A stretch of DNA of 60,180 nucleotides from an uncultured Lachnospiraceae bacterium. Lineage in GTDB: Bacteria > Bacillota > Clostridia > Lachnospirales > Lachnospiraceae. Under the pieces are notes generated by a model that saw nothing but the letters and a program-made list of their open reading frames with translations, did not search any database and was not told the origin of the DNA. The stretch covers positions 1-60,180 of the forward strand of contig CAKRIL010000020.1 of assembly GCA_934343915.1 (NCBI GenBank), read 5' to 3'. The first letter of the stretch is position 1. Each line of letters opens with the position of its first letter. The position numbers and the translations under genes are program-made. Shown piece after piece: positions 42,289 to 51,672 of the stretch.

Positions 42289-43392
42289 ATGCTGTGTATT
42301 ACAAAAGAGCTTGAATATAATATTGAACACATTGAATATACAGGGTATAAGAAGGAGGATATTGTATTCTTCGATATCGAGACCACAGGCTTTTCGCCGG
42401 AGACAACCATTCTCTATATGATAGGCTGTATCTACTATCAGCAGAACAGGCTCATATGCACCCAATGGTTTTCCGACAGCAAGGATTCCCAAAAAGATGT
42501 GCTCATCGCATTCATGGAATTTATTGATAAGTACAAGCTCCTTGTGTGCTACAACGGACTCGGCTTTGACATACCTTATCTTCAAAAAAAATGTCATATG
42601 TACAAGCTTGCATATCCCATCGGGCAGATGGCTGTGCTCGATATCTACAAGCAGCTTCAGCCGTACCGCAGTGTATTTCATACCCCTAACCTTAAGCAGA
42701 AATCCGTCGAAGCATTTCTCGGAATCAACCGCGAGGACAAATACAACGGCGGTGAGCTTATCGAAATCTACCTGAAATATCTCGAAAACCATTCCAATGA
42801 GAGCCTCAATCTGCTCACGCTTCACAATCGCGAAGACTTAATTGGAATGACCTCCCTTCTTGCCATGCTGTCATACCGCATAGCATACAACGGCGGCTTC
42901 ACAATCAAGAATACAAAAAAAATGTCATATAATTCCTCCGACCGTGCTCCCGGAACCGAGATAATTTTTACAATAAGTCTTTCAAGCCCCGTTCCAAAGC
43001 GCATATCCTTCGGGAATGAATCGACATATTTTTCAATGTACAAGGACAGTGCCACTCTGACCGTGAAGGCACACACCGACGAATTGAAATATTTTTATCC
43101 TAATTACAAGGATTATTACTATCTTCCCGAGGAGGACACAGCCATCCATAAGAGCGTTGCCTTCTATGTAGACAAGAACTTCCGCACCAGGGCAAAAGCT
43201 GCGAACTGTTACAGCAGGAAGACCGGCTGTTTCCTGCCTCAATATGACGAGATTATCACTCCCTACTTTAAGATAGATTACTATGATAAGATAACCTATT
43301 TTGAATTCACAGACGACTTCAAGGATAACACTGAAGCAGTCAAAAAGTATATTCTTCACATTATGTCACATCTTACAGAACAGCATGTATAA
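42289..43392 (+). CDS. RNase H-like exonuclease domain protein (YprB type)
   Basis: A 367-residue protein. Residues 20-200 form a DnaQ/RNase H-like 3'-5' exonuclease fold: FFDIETTGFSPETT has the first catalytic Asp and Glu, YNGLGFDIPYL holds the second Asp, and LTLHNREDLIG gives the final Asp near residue 185. The remainder (200-367) has no recognised domain and contains Tyr-rich stretches (YYLPEEDTAIH). The match to Bacillus YprB is to the catalytic domain. GGAGG lies seven bases before the ATG. It is a lone plus-strand gene. Confidence 0.85.
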   Translation: MLCITKELEYNIEHIEYTGYKKEDIVFFDIETTGFSPETTILYMIGCIYYQQNRLICTQWFSDSKDSQKDVLIAFMEFIDKYKLLVCYNGLGFDIPYLQKKCHMYKLAYPIGQMAVLDIYKQLQPYRSVFHTPNLKQKSVEAFLGINREDKYNGGELIEIYLKYLENHSNESLNLLTLHNREDLIGMTSLLAMLSYRIAYNGGFTIKNTKKMSYNSSDRAPGTEIIFTISLSSPVPKRISFGNESTYFSMYKDSATLTVKAHTDELKYFYPNYKDYYYLPEEDTAIHKSVAFYVDKNFRTRAKAANCYSRKTGCFLPQYDEIITPYFKIDYYDKITYFEFTDDFKDNTEAVKKYILHIMSHLTEQHV

Positions 43393-43399
43393 CACAAAA

Positions 43400-43441
43400 A
43401 TCCCCGATACATATGGAACATTAATCCATATGCCCGGGGAT
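43400..43441. terminator. Shared terminator between the RNase H-like gene and cheR
   Basis: Two stacked helices, ATCCCCG/CGGGGAT and CATATGG/CCATATG, with A-rich and T-rich flanks on both sides. It ends the two convergent genes. Confidence 0.8.
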
Positions 43442-43487
43442 ATTTTATATTACATTATAAGCTTCTATGTACCCAATGTCGTAAATA

Positions 43488-44270
43488 CTATTCTGCCTTC
43501 TTATAGAAGAAAGAACGGTTGGAAGTGTATCCTAAATCCCTGTAATTTACAATCTGCTCCGTACTTCCGACGAAGAGCGTTCCTCCCGGAACAAGCGAAT
43601 CATAGAACTTCTTGTATATCTCAGTCTTAGCGTCCTCAGTAAAGTATATTACAACGTTGCGGCATACAATGAGGTTGAGTCTTGATGGGTACGGGTCCTT
43701 AAGAAGATTGTGTTTCTTGAACTCAACGCACTTCTTCACCTCATCCTTAATCTGATATGAATTCTCACCGACCTTGGTAAAATACTTGGTCTTGAACTCG
43801 TCAGGAAGTGCATTGAGACTCTGTGCTCTGTACAGTCCCATTCTCGCCTTGTCAAGCACCTGCTCGTCTATGTCCGTTGCGATAATCTTAATCTTGCTGA
43901 GCGGCATGAACTTAGAAAGAAGCATTGCAAGTGAATACGGCTCATCACCGGTAGAGCATGCGGCGCTCCATATTCTCACTCCGCTTCCGTACTTCCTGAC
44001 AAGCTCCGGGAATACCTCAGCTTCCAATATCTTCCACTGTTCAGGATTTCTGAAAAACTCGGAAACATTAATTGTCAGATAATTAACGAACTCCTCATAG
44101 AGTGCCTTATCCTTCTTAATTGCAGCGGTATAATCCTCGTAGCCCTTATACTTATTCTTTGCAATAAGGGTATCGATACGCCTCTTCATCTGACGCTCCT
44201 TATATGCATTCAAATCAATGCTTGTAAGGGCATATACGTTCTTCTTAAATCCCTCATAATCCATTGCCAT
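43488..44270 (-). CDS. cheR: CheR-type protein-glutamate methyltransferase
   Basis: A 260-residue enzyme methylating glutamates of chemoreceptors using S-adenosylmethionine. A helical N-terminal domain (about 1-75) precedes the methyltransferase fold: IWSAACSTGDEPYSLAMLL (cofactor loop), ATDIDEQVLDKAR and NLIVCRNVVIYF. The C-terminal GGTLFVGSTEQI is also typical. No other chemotaxis gene is present in this window. GAGG lies eight bases before the first ATG, which is favoured over one two codons later. Confidence 0.95.
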   Translation of the reverse strand: MAMDYEGFKKNVYALTSIDLNAYKERQMKRRIDTLIAKNKYKGYEDYTAAIKKDKALYEEFVNYLTINVSEFFRNPEQWKILEAEVFPELVRKYGSGVRIWSAACSTGDEPYSLAMLLSKFMPLSKIKIIATDIDEQVLDKARMGLYRAQSLNALPDEFKTKYFTKVGENSYQIKDEVKKCVEFKKHNLLKDPYPSRLNLIVCRNVVIYFTEDAKTEIYKKFYDSLVPGGTLFVGSTEQIVNYRDLGYTSNRSFFYKKAE

Positions 44271-44326
44271 AATATCAGCCTCTTCTCCTTATGTCTTAAA
44301 ACTATATATTCTGTAATACCATAATA

Positions 44327-44368
44327 AACGCCACACTTCAAGAGAAATCTCACTTAAAATGTGGCGTT
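44327..44368 (-). terminator. Terminator after the S1-domain gene
   Basis: Long hairpin with outer arms AACGCCACA and TGTGGCGTT, an inner AG/GAG helix, and T-rich sequence following on the minus strand. It lies 13 bases after the stop at 44381. Confidence 0.85.
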
Positions 44369-44380
44369 CAAAATCAATTA

Positions 44381-45469
44381 TTACTGCTCGTCCTCAGCAT
44401 TCTCCTCATTCTTAGCAGGAGCAAGTAAAGCCTTGATGCTTAAGCTGATCTTCTTAGCTTCTGCGTTGAAATCTACAACCTTAGCTTCGATCTCCTGACC
44501 AATCTTAAGAACATCTGATGGCTTGTCAACATGCTCTAAGGCAATCTGTGATACATGAAGTAATGCATCAATGCCCGGCTCAAGCTCAACGAACGCACCG
44601 AAGTCTGTCATTCTGGCAACCTTGCCCTTAACAACATTGCCTACTGCATACTTCTCTTCTGCCTTAGGCCATGGGTTGGTATCCTCGAACTTAAGAGAAA
44701 GAGCAATCTTATCGCCCTGAATATCCTTAATGAAAGCCTTAACTGTATCGCCAGGCTTGAATACCTTCTTAGGATTCTCAATTCTTCCCCATGACATCTC
44801 AGAGATGTGAAGAAGACCATCTACGCCGCCGATATCGATGAATACACCGAAATCAGTAACATTCTTAACTGTACCTTCTACTGTCTGACCAACAGAAATC
44901 TTAGAAAGAACCTCTTCCTGACGCTTCTGCTTCTCAGCAACTAAAAGCTGCTTGCGGTCACCGATAATTCTTCTCTTAGCTGTGTTGAACTCAGTGATAA
45001 CGAATGAAATCTCCTGACCTGCATACTTGCTTAAATCCTTCTCGTATGTGTCTGAAACAAGGCTTGATGGAATAAATACTCTTGTCTCCTCGACAACAAC
45101 TGTAAGACCTCCGTTAGTAACCTGTGAAACCTTGGCAGTGAGGACTTCCTTATTCTCAAAAGCCTCCTCAAGTCTCTTCTTACCATTCTCAGCAGCAAGT
45201 CTCTTATATGTAAGCATAACATAACCATCGCCATCATTAACCTTAAGAACCTTAGCCTGCATCTTATCGCCCTCATGTACAAGCGTGGTTAAATCAACGT
45301 TAGGTGTGTTAGTGTACTCATTTCTGGTGATGATACCGTCAGCCTTATAGCCGATGTTCAGTATTATCTCATCTTCTTTAACGCCGATGACTGTTCCTTC
45401 TACGACCTCTCCTGTTCTGATTGTTTTTAAAGATTCTTCTAACATCTGTTCAAAACTTAAATCTGACAT
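44381..45469 (-). CDS. Ribosomal protein S1-like protein with four S1 domains
   Basis: A 362-residue RNA-binding protein. Four S1 (OB) units lie at about 18-85, 103-170, 193-262 and 278-348; the third and fourth are the best preserved (GTVKNVTDFGVFIDIGGVDG, GKVARMTDFGAFVELEPGID), and the second is degenerate. It probably helps mRNA binding by the ribosome, although short S1 proteins in Firmicutes are not always on the ribosome. Its start lies 13 bases inside ispH, with GAGGAGG, in the cmk-ispH-S1 order common in clostridia. Confidence 0.93.
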   Translation of the reverse strand: MSDLSFEQMLEESLKTIRTGEVVEGTVIGVKEDEIILNIGYKADGIITRNEYTNTPNVDLTTLVHEGDKMQAKVLKVNDGDGYVMLTYKRLAAENGKKRLEEAFENKEVLTAKVSQVTNGGLTVVVEETRVFIPSSLVSDTYEKDLSKYAGQEISFVITEFNTAKRRIIGDRKQLLVAEKQKRQEEVLSKISVGQTVEGTVKNVTDFGVFIDIGGVDGLLHISEMSWGRIENPKKVFKPGDTVKAFIKDIQGDKIALSLKFEDTNPWPKAEEKYAVGNVVKGKVARMTDFGAFVELEPGIDALLHVSQIALEHVDKPSDVLKIGQEIEAKVVDFNAEAKKISLSIKALLAPAKNEENAEDEQ

Positions 45470-46293
45470 CTCGTTTGAACCTCCTCAATAATATTCTTTG
45501 GGGTTGATGCCCCGGCAGTAATTCCTATTCTTTGCATTCCCCTTATTGCTGTAAAATCCATGTCCTCGGCAGTCTGAATATAATAGGTATTACTACATTC
45601 CTCCTTGCAAATCTCAAACAATTTCTGGGTATTGGAACTGTTCTTTCCACCAATGACAATCATGGCATCTACCTGTGAAGCTATCTGTCTTGCCTCGGTC
45701 TGCCGAACTTCAGTGGCGTTGCAAATCGTATTTAAACACTTTATATCATAACCCTTTTTATCAAAAATTTCAACTATTTCTTGAAATTTCTTTAAATTAA
45801 ATGTTGTCTGTGAAACAATACTTATTTTTTGAGACAATATATTAATATTTTTTGCCTCCTCAACGTTTCCTACAACATAGGTGTCTTCACCTGACCAGCC
45901 TCTTATTCCTTTAACCTCAGGGTGTGCAGCGTTGCCGACAATGACAACCGTTCGTCCCGCCTTTGATTCCTCCTCGACTATTCGGTATATCTTGGATACA
46001 AAAGGACAGGTGGCATCCTCGATCTCCATTCCGCATCCGCGCAGTCTGTCGAATTCCGCACGGCTCGCGCCATGCGCTCTCACAACTATCGTTCCCTTAG
46101 AAAGAACTGATATATCAGTATCCTCATCAACGACCTTCACACCATGCTTTTCAAGGTCTGCCACAACCTGCTCATTATGAATAATCGGTCCGTATGTGTA
46201 GACATGCTCCTTATCGGCATTGGCATATACCTTCTCGACGGCACGCTTTACACCGAAACAGAAGCCCGCGGTCTTTGCGACAATCACTTCCAT
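45457..46293 (-). CDS. ispH: 4-hydroxy-3-methylbut-2-enyl diphosphate reductase
   Basis: A 278-residue 4Fe-4S enzyme making isopentenyl and dimethylallyl diphosphate, the last step of the MEP isoprenoid pathway. The three cluster ligands are present: Cys12 (AGFCFGVKRA), Cys96 (DATCPFV) and Cys191 (TICNAT). The His and SxN phosphate-binding residues occur in AAHPEV and GGKNSSNT. In some clostridia IspH is fused to an S1 region; here the two are separate overlapping frames. Length normal. Confidence 0.97.
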   Translation of the reverse strand: MEVIVAKTAGFCFGVKRAVEKVYANADKEHVYTYGPIIHNEQVVADLEKHGVKVVDEDTDISVLSKGTIVVRAHGASRAEFDRLRGCGMEIEDATCPFVSKIYRIVEEESKAGRTVVIVGNAAHPEVKGIRGWSGEDTYVVGNVEEAKNINILSQKISIVSQTTFNLKKFQEIVEIFDKKGYDIKCLNTICNATEVRQTEARQIASQVDAMIVIGGKNSSNTQKLFEICKEECSNTYYIQTAEDMDFTAIRGMQRIGITAGASTPKNIIEEVQTRCQI

Positions 46294-46337
46294 CTGTACA
46301 AAACCTCATTTCCTGATTAATCTGATTTTCATGCTGC

Positions 46338-47006
46338 TTATCCGCGTGCATTATTGAAAATTCTCATAATCGCATCAGTAACTTCCTCGATATTCATATC
46401 TGAGGAATCAAGCAGCACTGCGTCCTCAGCCTGTCTCAGAGGAGATATGTCCCTGTGCATATCGTTGTAATCGCGTTTCTCAATATCAGCCTTAATTACA
46501 TCCATATCCTGCTTCTCGCCCTTCTCGACGAGCTCATCATATCTTCTCTTCGCTCTGGCATCAACGCTCGCCGTAAGATATATCTTCACGGTTGCCTTCG
46601 GAAGTACACAGGTTCCTATATCTCTTCCGTCCATAATTACATTCGTTCCGGCTGCAAGCTGTCTCTGAAGCTCAACAAGCTTGCTTCTGACTGCCGCATA
46701 TACGGCAACCGCACTCGCCATGCGTCCGACTTCCTCATGTCTTAATCTTCCGGTCACATTCACACCGTTAAGTATTACCTGCTGCACCCCGTCCTCATAA
46801 GCAATCTTTACATCAACATCCGCACACGCCTTCGACACTGCTGCCTCATCACTGCCGTCAATTCCATTGTCGACAAAGTATATTGCCATTGCACGGTACA
46901 TAGCCCCCGTATCAACATATATGAAACCTAACTCCTTAGCCACTCTCTTCGCTATTGTGCTCTTGCCGGCTCCTGCCGGACCATCTATTGCTATACTGTA
47001 TGCCAT
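46338..47006 (-). CDS. cmk: Cytidylate kinase
   Basis: A 222-residue kinase phosphorylating CMP and dCMP. Walker A is GPAGAGKST (9-17), then YVDTGAMYRAMA and MDGRDIGTCVLP of the CMP site, and the lid with RRYDELVEKG. The start is at MAYSIAIDGPAG, with GGAGGAG six bases away; an upstream in-frame codon eight residues earlier is rejected. It lies 51 bases after the flavoprotein and 44 bases before ispH. Confidence 0.96.
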   Translation of the reverse strand: MAYSIAIDGPAGAGKSTIAKRVAKELGFIYVDTGAMYRAMAIYFVDNGIDGSDEAAVSKACADVDVKIAYEDGVQQVILNGVNVTGRLRHEEVGRMASAVAVYAAVRSKLVELQRQLAAGTNVIMDGRDIGTCVLPKATVKIYLTASVDARAKRRYDELVEKGEKQDMDVIKADIEKRDYNDMHRDISPLRQAEDAVLLDSSDMNIEEVTDAIMRIFNNARG

Positions 47007-47057
47007 TTTGCTCCTCCATTCGTCCGCCATGCGGCGGCATATATTAATCGTATATTT

Positions 47058-48317
47058 TTAAATACTTGCTCCCGCAAGATGTCCTGTTGACCATGCAATC
47101 TGAAGATTGAAGCCTCCCGTCACCGCATCAAGGTCAAGCACCTCTCCTGCAAAATAAAGTCCTTTAACCTTCTTCGACTCCATTGTGGACGGGTCAACAT
47201 CCTTGACGCTCACACCGCCCTGCGTGACTATCGCCTCATTGTATCCACGAAGTCCGGTAAGCGTGAATTCAAAGTTCTTTATCGTATCGATAAGCCTCAT
47301 TCTCTCCTCACGGCTTATCTCATGAACCTTCTTATATTCATCGATTCCGCTTCTCTTTATAATGACCGGAATAAGTGACTTAGGCAGGAGCTTGTCAAGA
47401 GAGTTATTAAAATTCTTATTCATATACTCTTCAAAATCCCTCAGAACCCTCGCATCAAGCTGCTCTGCATCAAGCCCCGGCTTAAGGTCGATAACAAGTC
47501 TTAACGGATGCTCCTTAATCTTCTTTGCCACATAGCTGCTTGCGCTAAGTACCGTCGGACCGCTAACACCGAAATGCGTGAATAACAGCTCTCCGAAGTC
47601 CTCATAAAGCTTCTTCTTTCCATCATATATCGTGACACCTGAATTCTTAAGTGCCAGTCCCTGAAGCTCCTTTACATCCTCCTCTGCAACCGTGAACGGC
47701 ACAAGTGCAGGGCTTAACGCCGTCACAGAATGTCCCGTCTTTTCCGCGAAGCCGTAGCCGTCCCCGGTTGAACCGGTCGTCGGGTATGATATTCCTCCGG
47801 TGGCCACAATAACAGCATCCGCCGGATATACCTTGCCTGACGCACATTTTACTCCTGTTATGAACTCTCTTTTGCCGGCATCAGCTTCCGCATCGCCACC
47901 TCTATCCGTGACAAGCTCAGTAACCGTTGTATCATACTCAATTTTGACACCATGCTTCTTCATTATTCTTACGAGCGTCGATATGACATCACCCGCTCTG
48001 TCGCTCACAGGAAATACTCTGTTGCCTCTTTCAACCTTGGTCTCAAGTCCTGCATCGTTAAGCATCGCCACGACATCCTCATTCGTAAAGCCGTAGAATG
48101 CACTGTACAGGAACTTCCTGTTGGTGACAACATTGTTAAAAAGCTCCTCAACATCACAGGCATTCGTGATATTGCAGCGCCCTTTTCCCGTTATGTATAT
48201 CTTCTTACCCGCCTTCTCGTTCTTTTCAAGAATCGTCACGTCATGCCCGTCAGACGCTGCCGCTATCGCAGCCATCATACCTGCCGCACCCGCTCCGATT
48301 ATTATTACCTTGCTCAT
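47058..48317 (-). CDS. HI0933-family flavoprotein
   Basis: A 419-residue FAD-dependent protein. The N-terminal dinucleotide site is VIIGAGAAGMMAAIAAASDG with EKNEKAGKKIYITGKGRCN after it, the signature of the HI0933/YtfP family; VIVATGGISYPTTGSTGDGYGF and the C-terminal GGFNLQIAWSTGHLAG complete it. Some relatives (BaiN) reduce bile acids, but most have no proved substrate. It starts 16 bases after the RpiR regulator. Function not assignable from sequence. Confidence 0.92.
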   Translation of the reverse strand: MSKVIIIGAGAAGMMAAIAAASDGHDVTILEKNEKAGKKIYITGKGRCNITNACDVEELFNNVVTNRKFLYSAFYGFTNEDVVAMLNDAGLETKVERGNRVFPVSDRAGDVISTLVRIMKKHGVKIEYDTTVTELVTDRGGDAEADAGKREFITGVKCASGKVYPADAVIVATGGISYPTTGSTGDGYGFAEKTGHSVTALSPALVPFTVAEEDVKELQGLALKNSGVTIYDGKKKLYEDFGELLFTHFGVSGPTVLSASSYVAKKIKEHPLRLVIDLKPGLDAEQLDARVLRDFEEYMNKNFNNSLDKLLPKSLIPVIIKRSGIDEYKKVHEISREERMRLIDTIKNFEFTLTGLRGYNEAIVTQGGVSVKDVDPSTMESKKVKGLYFAGEVLDLDAVTGGFNLQIAWSTGHLAGASI

Positions 48318-48333
48318 ATATTCCTCTTTTCGA

Positions 48334-49302
48334 CTACTCTTCTATATTCTTAAGCGACGCGAACAAATCCTCGTCAAGCTGGTTAATCTCATCATTATTG
48401 TATACCTGATAATCGCTCCACACTCTTCCAAGCTCTTCAAGATTAGCAGCCACGCGCTCCTTATTTCTCATACATAATGCCACAATAAGTGCATTTACCA
48501 CGCTCATCGGAGCCACAAGTGAATCCACTATCGATGTCATGTCGCTTCTCGCAAGAAGATTGCAGGACGAATACAGGCTCATCGGAGAATTGCGGCTGTC
48601 GGTTATTGCAATCACCTCCGCACTCTTATTATTGGCATACTCGAGGCATTTTAACGTTCTCATCGAGTATCTCGGGAAGCTTATTCCGACCACAACGTCC
48701 TTCTCGCTCACGGAAAGCATCTGCTCGAACATCTCCGACGCGCTGTTCGTCGTAACCATCTTAACATTATCATGTATCATTCTGAGATAAAAACCAAGGA
48801 ACTCCGCCAAAGGTGCGCAGCTTCTCACACCGACAACATATATATGCTCCGCCGTGTCAAGCATATCCACGGCAAGGTCGAATGCATCCGGCTCAATAGT
48901 CTCCATCGTCAGCTTAATCTTCTCAATATCGGCACCGAGTACATATGAGAGAACCTTCGACTGCTGTATGTCACCCGACGCAGCCTCTATCTTCTCCACG
49001 GAATCGAGCCTTCTTTTGAGAAGTGCCGCCATCGCCCCTTGAAATTCCGGGTACCCGTCATAGCCGAGCATCGCCGCGAATCTTACCGCCGTTGACTCAC
49101 TCACACCCGCCTTCTCTCCAAGCTTCGCAGCCGTAAGAAAAGCCGCCGTATCGTAATTGTCAAGTATATATCCCGCAAGCTTTTTCTGTCCCTTGCTGAA
49201 TTCCGGCATCATTAAGCTTATTCTCTCCATGAGGGTCTGTTCCACATTTTCAGTTACATTTTCAGTTGTCATATTCTCATTTTTTGCACTGCGCTCAGAC
49301 AT
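48334..49302 (-). CDS. MurR/RpiR family transcriptional regulator
   Basis: A 322-residue regulator. An N-terminal helix-turn-helix (about 10-90, AKLGEKAGVSESTAVRFAAM) is followed by a SIS sugar-isomerase-like effector domain (about 130-260, YVVGVRSCAPLAEFLGFYL, GISFPRYSMRTLKCLEYA). Such regulators usually sense a phosphosugar. The start is at MSERSAKNEN, seven bases after GGAG; an ATG six codons earlier has no ribosome site. No sugar operon is near, so the target is unclear; it heads a run with the flavoprotein, cmk, ispH and S1 genes. Confidence 0.9.
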   Translation of the reverse strand: MSERSAKNENMTTENVTENVEQTLMERISLMMPEFSKGQKKLAGYILDNYDTAAFLTAAKLGEKAGVSESTAVRFAAMLGYDGYPEFQGAMAALLKRRLDSVEKIEAASGDIQQSKVLSYVLGADIEKIKLTMETIEPDAFDLAVDMLDTAEHIYVVGVRSCAPLAEFLGFYLRMIHDNVKMVTTNSASEMFEQMLSVSEKDVVVGISFPRYSMRTLKCLEYANNKSAEVIAITDSRNSPMSLYSSCNLLARSDMTSIVDSLVAPMSVVNALIVALCMRNKERVAANLEELGRVWSDYQVYNNDEINQLDEDLFASLKNIEE

Positions 49303-49343
49303 TTTTCTGCTCCGTGTCATTACATATATAATCTTAAAGTCTC

Positions 49344-49372
49344 ATTATAAAGCAAAAAAACTTTTATAGCAA
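49344..49372 (-). promoter_or_regulatory. Promoter of the RpiR regulator run
   Basis: Minus strand TTGCTA (49367-49372) and TATAAT (49344-49349), 17 bases apart, located directly after the stop of the ABC-fusion gene at 49376. Confidence 0.7.
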
Positions 49373-49375
49373 TGC

Positions 49376-50503
49376 CTAACAAAAAAATAACGTCACAATC
49401 GCTGTCACAGCAGCCACAATCACATAATTAAGAATAATTCCAAGCACTGCAATCATATATTCCCCGCCCCCTGTAAGCGCAGTTATTATCGCATACTGCA
49501 CAACATATACAATCAAAAAACACAACGAACTTCGCAGCACACACCGCATGCGTGCAATCCACATAGCCCACGGCTGAATACCGAAAAATCTGTCAGCCCG
49601 TATACGCACTATCCTATTGCCATTCTCACCGCCAAGCATCGATGCAGTCCCTGCATATTGAACAAGCATTCCGCTTATGCAGAAGCCAAGTGCGACCACA
49701 CAATAGCTCACTTCATTTCCGAACCCTGAAAACCATCCGAACATAAACTGAAAAAAGCATATCCCATATGCAATAAATCTGTTTGCGCCCTTAAGGTATG
49801 CCTCGCGGCAAAAGCGGACAAGCCCATTCACATCCGGAGCATCGCTCTTTCCATGTGCGGAATTCTCCGCATCTGACATATCCGGAGCCTCATTAAGACT
49901 CAGGCTTCCATTCTCCATAACCCCTATAAAATCTGCAATACGTTCAAGCTCATCCGTAAGGTGCGTGGATATTATCACGCTTATCATCTGTTTCTCAACC
50001 GCCTCCTGAAGCATATACAAGAACTCCCGTCGGAACGCCACATCAAGTCCGCTGGTAGGCTCATCAAGGAGCAGAAGCTCCGGGTGATGCCCCATGGCAA
50101 ATGCGAACTGGAACCTTACCTTCTCCCCCTTTGACAGCAGCCCGTATACCTTATGGTCTCCAAGGCCTACACTTTTTAGTCTGTTATAGAACTCTTCCTC
50201 GTCGTAATCCTTATATAGGTTCTTGTACAGCTCCATGTTCTCTCTTAATGTCGCACCCTCGATAAACGGTGCGTCCTCCATGATAAAGCCAGCCTGCTTA
50301 TCATACTGCACGCATCCGCTGTCCGTAAGACCCGGATTTAATATACTCTTTAAAAGCGTCGTCTTTCCCGAACCCATTCTTCCTACAAGCCCCATTATAT
50401 AGCCGTGCTCTAACGTAAAGCTTATATTCTCAAGCTTGAACCTTCCCTGTTTTCTGCATAATCCACTGACCACCAATGCATTTTTATCTGTCTCACTCTT
50501 CAT
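49376..50503 (-). CDS. ABC ATPase fused to a C-terminal membrane region
   Basis: A 375-residue protein. Residues 10-205 are a complete ABC ATPase: Walker A GRMGSGKT (41-48), signature LSKGE (123-127), Walker B LLLLDEPTSG (143-152) and His181 in the switch. From about 240 to the end are four or so hydrophobic segments, so ATPase and part of the membrane domain are on one chain. It is the last gene of the ABC-permease-GntR group. The type fits a bacteriocin or antibiotic exporter, or a YtrB-like transporter. The substrate cannot be told. Confidence 0.85.
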   Translation of the reverse strand: MKSETDKNALVVSGLCRKQGRFKLENISFTLEHGYIMGLVGRMGSGKTTLLKSILNPGLTDSGCVQYDKQAGFIMEDAPFIEGATLRENMELYKNLYKDYDEEEFYNRLKSVGLGDHKVYGLLSKGEKVRFQFAFAMGHHPELLLLDEPTSGLDVAFRREFLYMLQEAVEKQMISVIISTHLTDELERIADFIGVMENGSLSLNEAPDMSDAENSAHGKSDAPDVNGLVRFCREAYLKGANRFIAYGICFFQFMFGWFSGFGNEVSYCVVALGFCISGMLVQYAGTASMLGGENGNRIVRIRADRFFGIQPWAMWIARMRCVLRSSLCFLIVYVVQYAIITALTGGGEYMIAVLGIILNYVIVAAVTAIVTLFFC

Positions 50504-50529
50504 TTTCCCACCTCGCCGTTATGTTCACA

Positions 50530-50898
50530 CTATTCCCAAAGAAGCTCAATCATGGACTGTATTTCATCAAGTGAAAGTCCTGCCGCCTTACCCTCTTTAA
50601 TAAGCTGTGCCGCCGTATCCTCTATAAGCTTAAGTCTCTTTTCCTTAAGAATCTCGACCTTGCTCGGCGACACGAAGAAGCCCTTCTGCGGCACTGAATA
50701 TATCATGCCCTCATTTTCAAGCTCCTCGTAGGCTCTCTTGGTCGTTATCACGCTGATTTGGAGCTCCTTTGCAAGCTGTCTTATCGACGGAAGCATCTCA
50801 TCCGCCTCAAGCGCGTGGCTTAATATACCTTCCTTTATCTGCTTTGTAATCTGCTCATAAATCGGCACATTGCTCTTGTCTGAAATAATTATCCGCAT
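50530..50898 (-). CDS. YtrA-type GntR repressor
   Basis: A 122-residue regulator: GntR winged helix (about 8-75, PIYEQITKQIKEGILSHAL, LPSIRQLAKELQISVITTKR) and a short C-terminal dimerisation tail, the plan of the YtrA subfamily. Such repressors usually control the ABC genes in the same operon and respond to cell-wall antibiotics. The start is ATG at 50898; a TTG just before has a poorer distance to AGGGA. It lies between the permease gene and the ABC fusion gene. Confidence 0.92.
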   Translation of the reverse strand: MRIIISDKSNVPIYEQITKQIKEGILSHALEADEMLPSIRQLAKELQISVITTKRAYEELENEGMIYSVPQKGFFVSPSKVEILKEKRLKLIEDTAAQLIKEGKAAGLSLDEIQSMIELLWE

Positions 50899-50944
50899 CA
50901 AATCCCTGCCCTTTCGTCATATCACATCATGCATTGTGTTTCTG

Positions 50945-51652
50945 TCAGAACCTCTCATCAGCCGCGTTGCTTTTCTTTCTCTGCCCACCGTACAAGCCCT
51001 GACCTACATTCACATACTTGTATTCATCGAACTCAGAACGAACCATATAATACAGCTTCACAAGTCCCTGAACAATAACCCCGGCAATTCCCAGTCCCGT
51101 CGCCACATTGCAGAATGTGCTTCCCGCCTCATACGCCGACATACTTATCACAGTCCCCGTAAAAAGGCTGTTCCACGCGATTATGCTGAAAAAAATTCCG
51201 AACCCCTTTTCATTTACCGTCGCGTTTTTATACCACCCGCAGAAATATACCGCACTTCCCATCTCGAACAGCATAAGTGCAACCACAAAAAGATTGTTGA
51301 TAAAATATGCCTGCACGGCACCCTTATATCCGTAAATGACATATCTCATAATGCCCAGCAAAAAAATAAGTGCAGCTAATACCCCTTCCATAATAAGCTG
51401 TCTGTACACCATAAACCTTTTTCTTTCCCGCTCATCCATCGGCATGATGAAAAGCATCCTCTCACAGCACGGCATCATTTTAATCACCATCATCTCGATT
51501 ACCCATGCAAAACACAGCACCGTCGTGTTGTCCGGCGGTACTGCCGCACACGCCGCTATCACAAGCATAAGAATAACCCTGTATCCCGTAAAGCAATGCT
51601 TTATGTCGCACCAAGCCGTATTAAAAGCCAGCTTAAACATTCTGTTATTCAT
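50945..51652 (-). CDS. ABC transporter membrane subunit
   Basis: A 235-residue protein with about six membrane segments (for example IMEGVLAALIFLLGIMRYVI and AYFINNLFVVALMLFEMGSA). There is no family motif I can name. The gene is 20 bases after an ABC ATPase gene and just before the GntR gene, so it is most likely the permease of that ATPase. The C-terminus is basic and cytoplasmic. GAGGAGG precedes the ATG. Confidence 0.75.
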   Translation of the reverse strand: MNNRMFKLAFNTAWCDIKHCFTGYRVILMLVIAACAAVPPDNTTVLCFAWVIEMMVIKMMPCCERMLFIMPMDERERKRFMVYRQLIMEGVLAALIFLLGIMRYVIYGYKGAVQAYFINNLFVVALMLFEMGSAVYFCGWYKNATVNEKGFGIFFSIIAWNSLFTGTVISMSAYEAGSTFCNVATGLGIAGVIVQGLVKLYYMVRSEFDEYKYVNVGQGLYGGQRKKSNAADERF

Positions 51653-51672
51653 AATAATCTCCTCCTCAAATC

